DNA of 25,411 bases from Merdivivens faecigallinarum (lineage in GTDB: Bacteria; Bacteroidota; Bacteroidia; Bacteroidales; UBA932): positions 1 to 25,411 of the forward strand of contig JADILY010000140.1 of NCBI GenBank assembly GCA_017695055.1, read 5' to 3'. The notes beneath the pieces were generated by a model that saw only the letters and a list, made by a program, of their open reading frames with translations, made no database searches and was not told the DNA's origin. Of this stretch, positions 23,155 through 25,411 are shown one piece after another (position 1 is the stretch's first letter; every line of letters begins with the position of its first letter). Position numbers and translations under genes: made by a program.

Positions 23155-23184
23155 CAAAGTTAGCGATATTTCGGCAATTACAAA
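23155..23184 (-). promoter_or_regulatory. Predicted rpsU promoter, TTTG and TAACTTTG
   Basis: On the minus strand TTTG (23184-23181) and TAACTTTG (23162-23155) are 18 bases apart, one short of the usual 19-21. The -7 box lies 29 bases before the GTG start. Confidence 0.6.
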
Positions 23185-23211
23185 ATTTTTCTTTCATTTA
23201 TCACATGTGAC

Positions 23212-23505
23212 ATGGACAAAAAATTCTGTGTCGATTATGCCGGGTGGCTACAATCCGAGCCTCTCACTCCGCAAGCCGGAGAATACCCCTTATGTAAAGG
23301 AGAATATACGCAAGGATTCCTGTTTGCCTGCTATTGCGGGCTACGCGCGGGTGATGTTACGGATTTGCGTTGGAGGGACATATCCGTCAATGGCGGGCGA
23401 CATTTCGTGTCGGTGGTGATGCAGAAAAACTCCAAACCCATATCACTCCCGCTTCCTGTCAAGGCATTGTCATGGCTTCCGGAACGTGGAGAACCGGAGT
23501 CATAG
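23212..23505 (+). pseudogene. Tyrosine integrase fragment
   Basis: This is a 97-codon remnant of a Bacteroides-type mobile-element integrase. The recognisable part is GFLFACYCGLRAGDVTDLRW, which carries the first catalytic arginine (GLR), followed by RDISVNGGRHFVSVVMQKNS and a PLPVKALSWLPERG strand. It then stops (TAG, 23503-23505). The second half of the catalytic domain, with the lysine/His-x-x-Arg/His/Tyr residues, is absent, and so is the core-binding domain. It cannot be active. It probably marks the edge of a decayed integrative element near rpsU. Confidence 0.75.
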
Positions 23506-23542
23506 GTATTCTCCCTACTTTGACATTGCCGCACTATTGTAA

Positions 23543-23594
23543 TTTTGAGATTAGTGTAATTTTTACCTATATAGATTTTGAGATTCGTGTAATT
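23543..23594. repeat. Pair of 19-bp direct repeats upstream of the ATPase remnant
   Basis: TTTTGAGATTAGTGTAATT (23543-23561) recurs as TTTTGAGATTCGTGTAATT (23576-23594), with one mismatch and a 33-bp period, about three helical turns. A partial copy, ATTGTAATT, precedes the first. The second repeat contains the -33 TTTG of the predicted promoter, so the pair could be operator sites. Confidence 0.75.
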
Positions 23595-23608
23595 ATGTGT
23601 TATCTTTG
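23577..23608 (+). promoter_or_regulatory. Near-consensus promoter before the ATPase remnant
   Basis: TTTG (23577-23580) and TATCTTTG (23601-23608) are separated by 20 bases, matching the Bacteroides consensus. The ATG of the broken ATPase lies 21 bases further on at 23630. Confidence 0.7.
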
Positions 23609-23629
23609 TACTTGCTAACAACATCATAT

Positions 23630-24827
23630 ATGGTATTCAAAAGAAAAATATACGAAGAGCTGCTGCATTGGAAGCGGACGGATGCAGGCAGAACGGCCGT
23701 ACTGATACAAGGCGCTGATAAGGCGCCTGCAATTTGAATACGGTGTCGAGCTGAAAGAGCGGAAATCAGTCATCATTTTCGACGAAGTCCAGCTTGCCCC
23801 TAAGGCAAGACAAGCCATCAAGTATCTTGTAAAAGACGGCAGATATGATTATATAGAAACCGGTTCGCTCATATCCATACGCAAGAACGTCAGGGATATC
23901 CTGATACCGAGTGAAGAAACCAAGCTCTACATGTACCCGATGGATTATGAGGAGTTCAAATGGGCCCTGGGAGATACGGCCACAGTAAAACTGCTTCAGG
24001 GATGCTTTTTGAACAGGACATCCCTGGGGGACGCGACAAACCGCAAGCTGATGCGCGATTTCCGTCTGTACATGCTTGTCGGGGGGATGCCGCAGGCAGT
24101 CGCCTCCTACCTGGAGACCAACAATCTTGAAAAGGTTGACAGCGTGAAACGGTCTGTCATAACCTTGTATGAAGACGATTTCAACAAGATAGACCCGACA
24201 GGAAACGCCTCAAAGATATTCCGTCAGATTCCGGCTCAGCTGACGGGAAACGCCAACAGATACCTGGCATGGAGCGCGACTGACGGCACACGTAATTCAA
24301 GCCTGGCTGAAATCATATCTGAAATCAGAGAGTCGATGGTGGTCAACATGGCCTACCATGCCAATGATCCGGGTACAGGGATGGCATTGCATCAGAATCC
24401 CGACAAGTACAAGATGTTTGCAGCAGACACGGGTCTGTTCGTTACACTCGCGTTTTGGGACAAGAAGTTTACCGACAATACGATTTACCACAAACTTCTC
24501 AGTGACAAGTTAAGCGCAGATCTCGGCTATGTTTATGAAAACGTCATCTCACAGATGCTGAAAGCAGCCGGGCATGAACTGTACTATTATACTTTCCCTA
24601 CAGAGAGCGGGAAACACAACTATGAAGTGGATTTCCTGATTGCGGACGGGGACAAGGTAAGTCCCATTGAGGTAAAATCTTCCGGGTACAAAACACATGC
24701 TTCGCTTGATGCCTTTTGCAATAAGTTTTCAGCAAGGATAAGAAACAAGTATCTGATTTACACGAAAGACATGCGCAAAGAGGAGGATATCCTGTACCTT
24801 CCGGCATATATGACAATGTTCCTTTGA
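23630..24827 (+). pseudogene. AAA-family ATPase with DUF4143, P-loop deleted and frame broken
   Basis: This is a remnant of the common Bacteroidetes ATPase family with a C-terminal DUF4143 nuclease-like domain, normally some 430 residues. The first frame gives MVFKRKIYEELLHWKRTDAG then RTAVLIQGA and stops at 23737, just where the Walker A GKS/T loop should follow. The second frame takes over near 23720 (RLQFEYGVELKERKSVIIFD) and is open to 24827, with Walker B VIIFDEVQL, ETGSLISIRKNV, MYPMDYEEFKWALGD and a DUF4143 end EVDFLIADGDKVSPIEVKSS. An internal deletion of the P-loop region has therefore shifted the frame. The long second part (ATG 23931 onward) could still be translated but has no P-loop. 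Confidence 0.85.
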
Positions 24828-24829
24828 TT

Positions 24830-25284
24830 ATGAAAGATATGCTATCGAATAGCCCGCAGAGGGTGCGCGAGGTAAACACGCTTGTCGCCACCTGCAACCA
24901 GGATGGTTTCTCTTTTGGCCGGGCCCTGTCATTATCCCCGTTTTACCGGGACTTCAACGACACGAACAGCCTTGTCAAGGAGACGGAAAATCTCGCACGG
25001 GATAATCCCGCCCGGTTATTGGAATGTTCCATTTCCCTGCTTTCGGAAACGGACGGATACCTGTCGTCGGACAGGTAAGGACTCTATGCAGCAGACTTCG
25101 AACACATTTTCGAGGAGCACATCAAACCGTTTGAACTGAGCCACGAGGAAGCGAAAAGTGCAGCCACCCGACTCTGGCGCGACTATTCGGTAAAGAGCAA
25201 CCGTCTGGATTTCTGCCCGACAAGGTGATTGACTTCTTCAACAACGAGTTCGATTATCAAGAACTTGCCAACTGGCAGGAATAG
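24830..25284 (+). pseudogene. Broken ORF of unknown family
   Basis: The ATG at 24830 follows the ATPase stop by 2 bases. The frame reads MKDMLSNSPQRVREVNTLVA, FSFGRALSLSPFYRDFNDTN and RLLECSISLLSETDGYLSSD before a TAA at 25076. The same frame then continues GLYAADFEHIFEEHIKPFEL and AKSAATRLWRDYSVKSNRL to about 25209. A one-frame shift there gives LPDKVIDFFNNEFDYQELAN and a stop at 25284. One nonsense codon and one frameshift therefore interrupt a gene of about 150 codons, perhaps a cytoplasmic accessory protein of the same decayed element. I do not recognise the family. The remaining 25285-25411 holds no gene that I can see. Confidence 0.6.
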
Positions 25285-25411
25285 TATGCATTCTTTTATA
25301 TACAGGCATTTCCTTTATTCATAGCTTTTTGTAAAACTTGCATCTATCCTTGCACCCAAATGGGGTCGTACTGCCGATGAACGACAATTAAGATAACTTG
25401 ATTCAATTTTT

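Noticed and set aside
23543..23594. CRISPR array
   Set aside because: There are only two copies of the 19-bp unit with a 14-base gap, no further units and no cas genes.
25328..25352. TTTG and TATCCTTG near the right edge as a promoter
   Set aside because: The spacing is only 13 bases and the -7 box has a mismatch, so it does not fit the consensus.

Overview
The window looks like chromosomal DNA of a gut-type Bacteroidales bacterium, possibly Rikenellaceae or Alistipes-like; the order is better supported than the family. The evidence is: TAnnTTTG promoter -7 boxes at many gene starts; a NADH-dehydrogenase-type operon with no NuoE, NuoF or NuoG; a DUF5606 protein; a C10 (streptopain-like) lipoprotein peptidase; and the rpsU-xerC-hpf gene order. 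Arg AGG codons are frequent, and GC is intermediate except in one AT-rich island (about 16.5-18.1 kb).

Layout. 1-5.8 kb is housekeeping: the 3' end of nth (endonuclease III), convergent glnS, divergent yicC, then a minus-strand run of a DUF5606 gene, rimO and a lipoprotein gene. 5.9-15.8 kb is one long plus-strand operon, nuoA-B-CD-H-I-J-K-L-M-N. It encodes the membrane arm and the quinone-side (Q) module of complex I, with NuoC and NuoD fused and no NADH-oxidising module. It ends at a strong hairpin terminator. 15.9-18.1 kb holds a minus-strand pair, a C10 cysteine peptidase lipoprotein coupled to a small outer-membrane beta-barrel protein. Upstream of the peptidase is an AT-rich region carrying a near-consensus plus-strand promoter, an operator-like palindrome and a 51-53 codon ORF or structured RNA. 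18.2-23.1 kb carries xerD (-), sodB (+), nnr (-), hpf (-), xerC (-) and rpsU (-). xerC and hpf overlap. rpsU and hpf both have unusually strong Shine-Dalgarno sequences for this phylum.

23.2-25.4 kb is a graveyard of mobile or accessory DNA: a truncated tyrosine-integrase fragment, an AAA ATPase/DUF4143 gene that has lost its P-loop and frame, and a further unknown ORF broken by a stop codon and a frameshift. A near-consensus promoter and a pair of 19-bp direct repeats still sit in front of the broken ATPase.

No complete new defence or metabolic system is visible. The observations most worth a second look are the promoter, palindrome and small-ORF unit beside the C10 peptidase, the extended SD sequences of rpsU and hpf, the Nnr protein with an altered epimerase domain, and the terminator embedded in the nth coding sequence.
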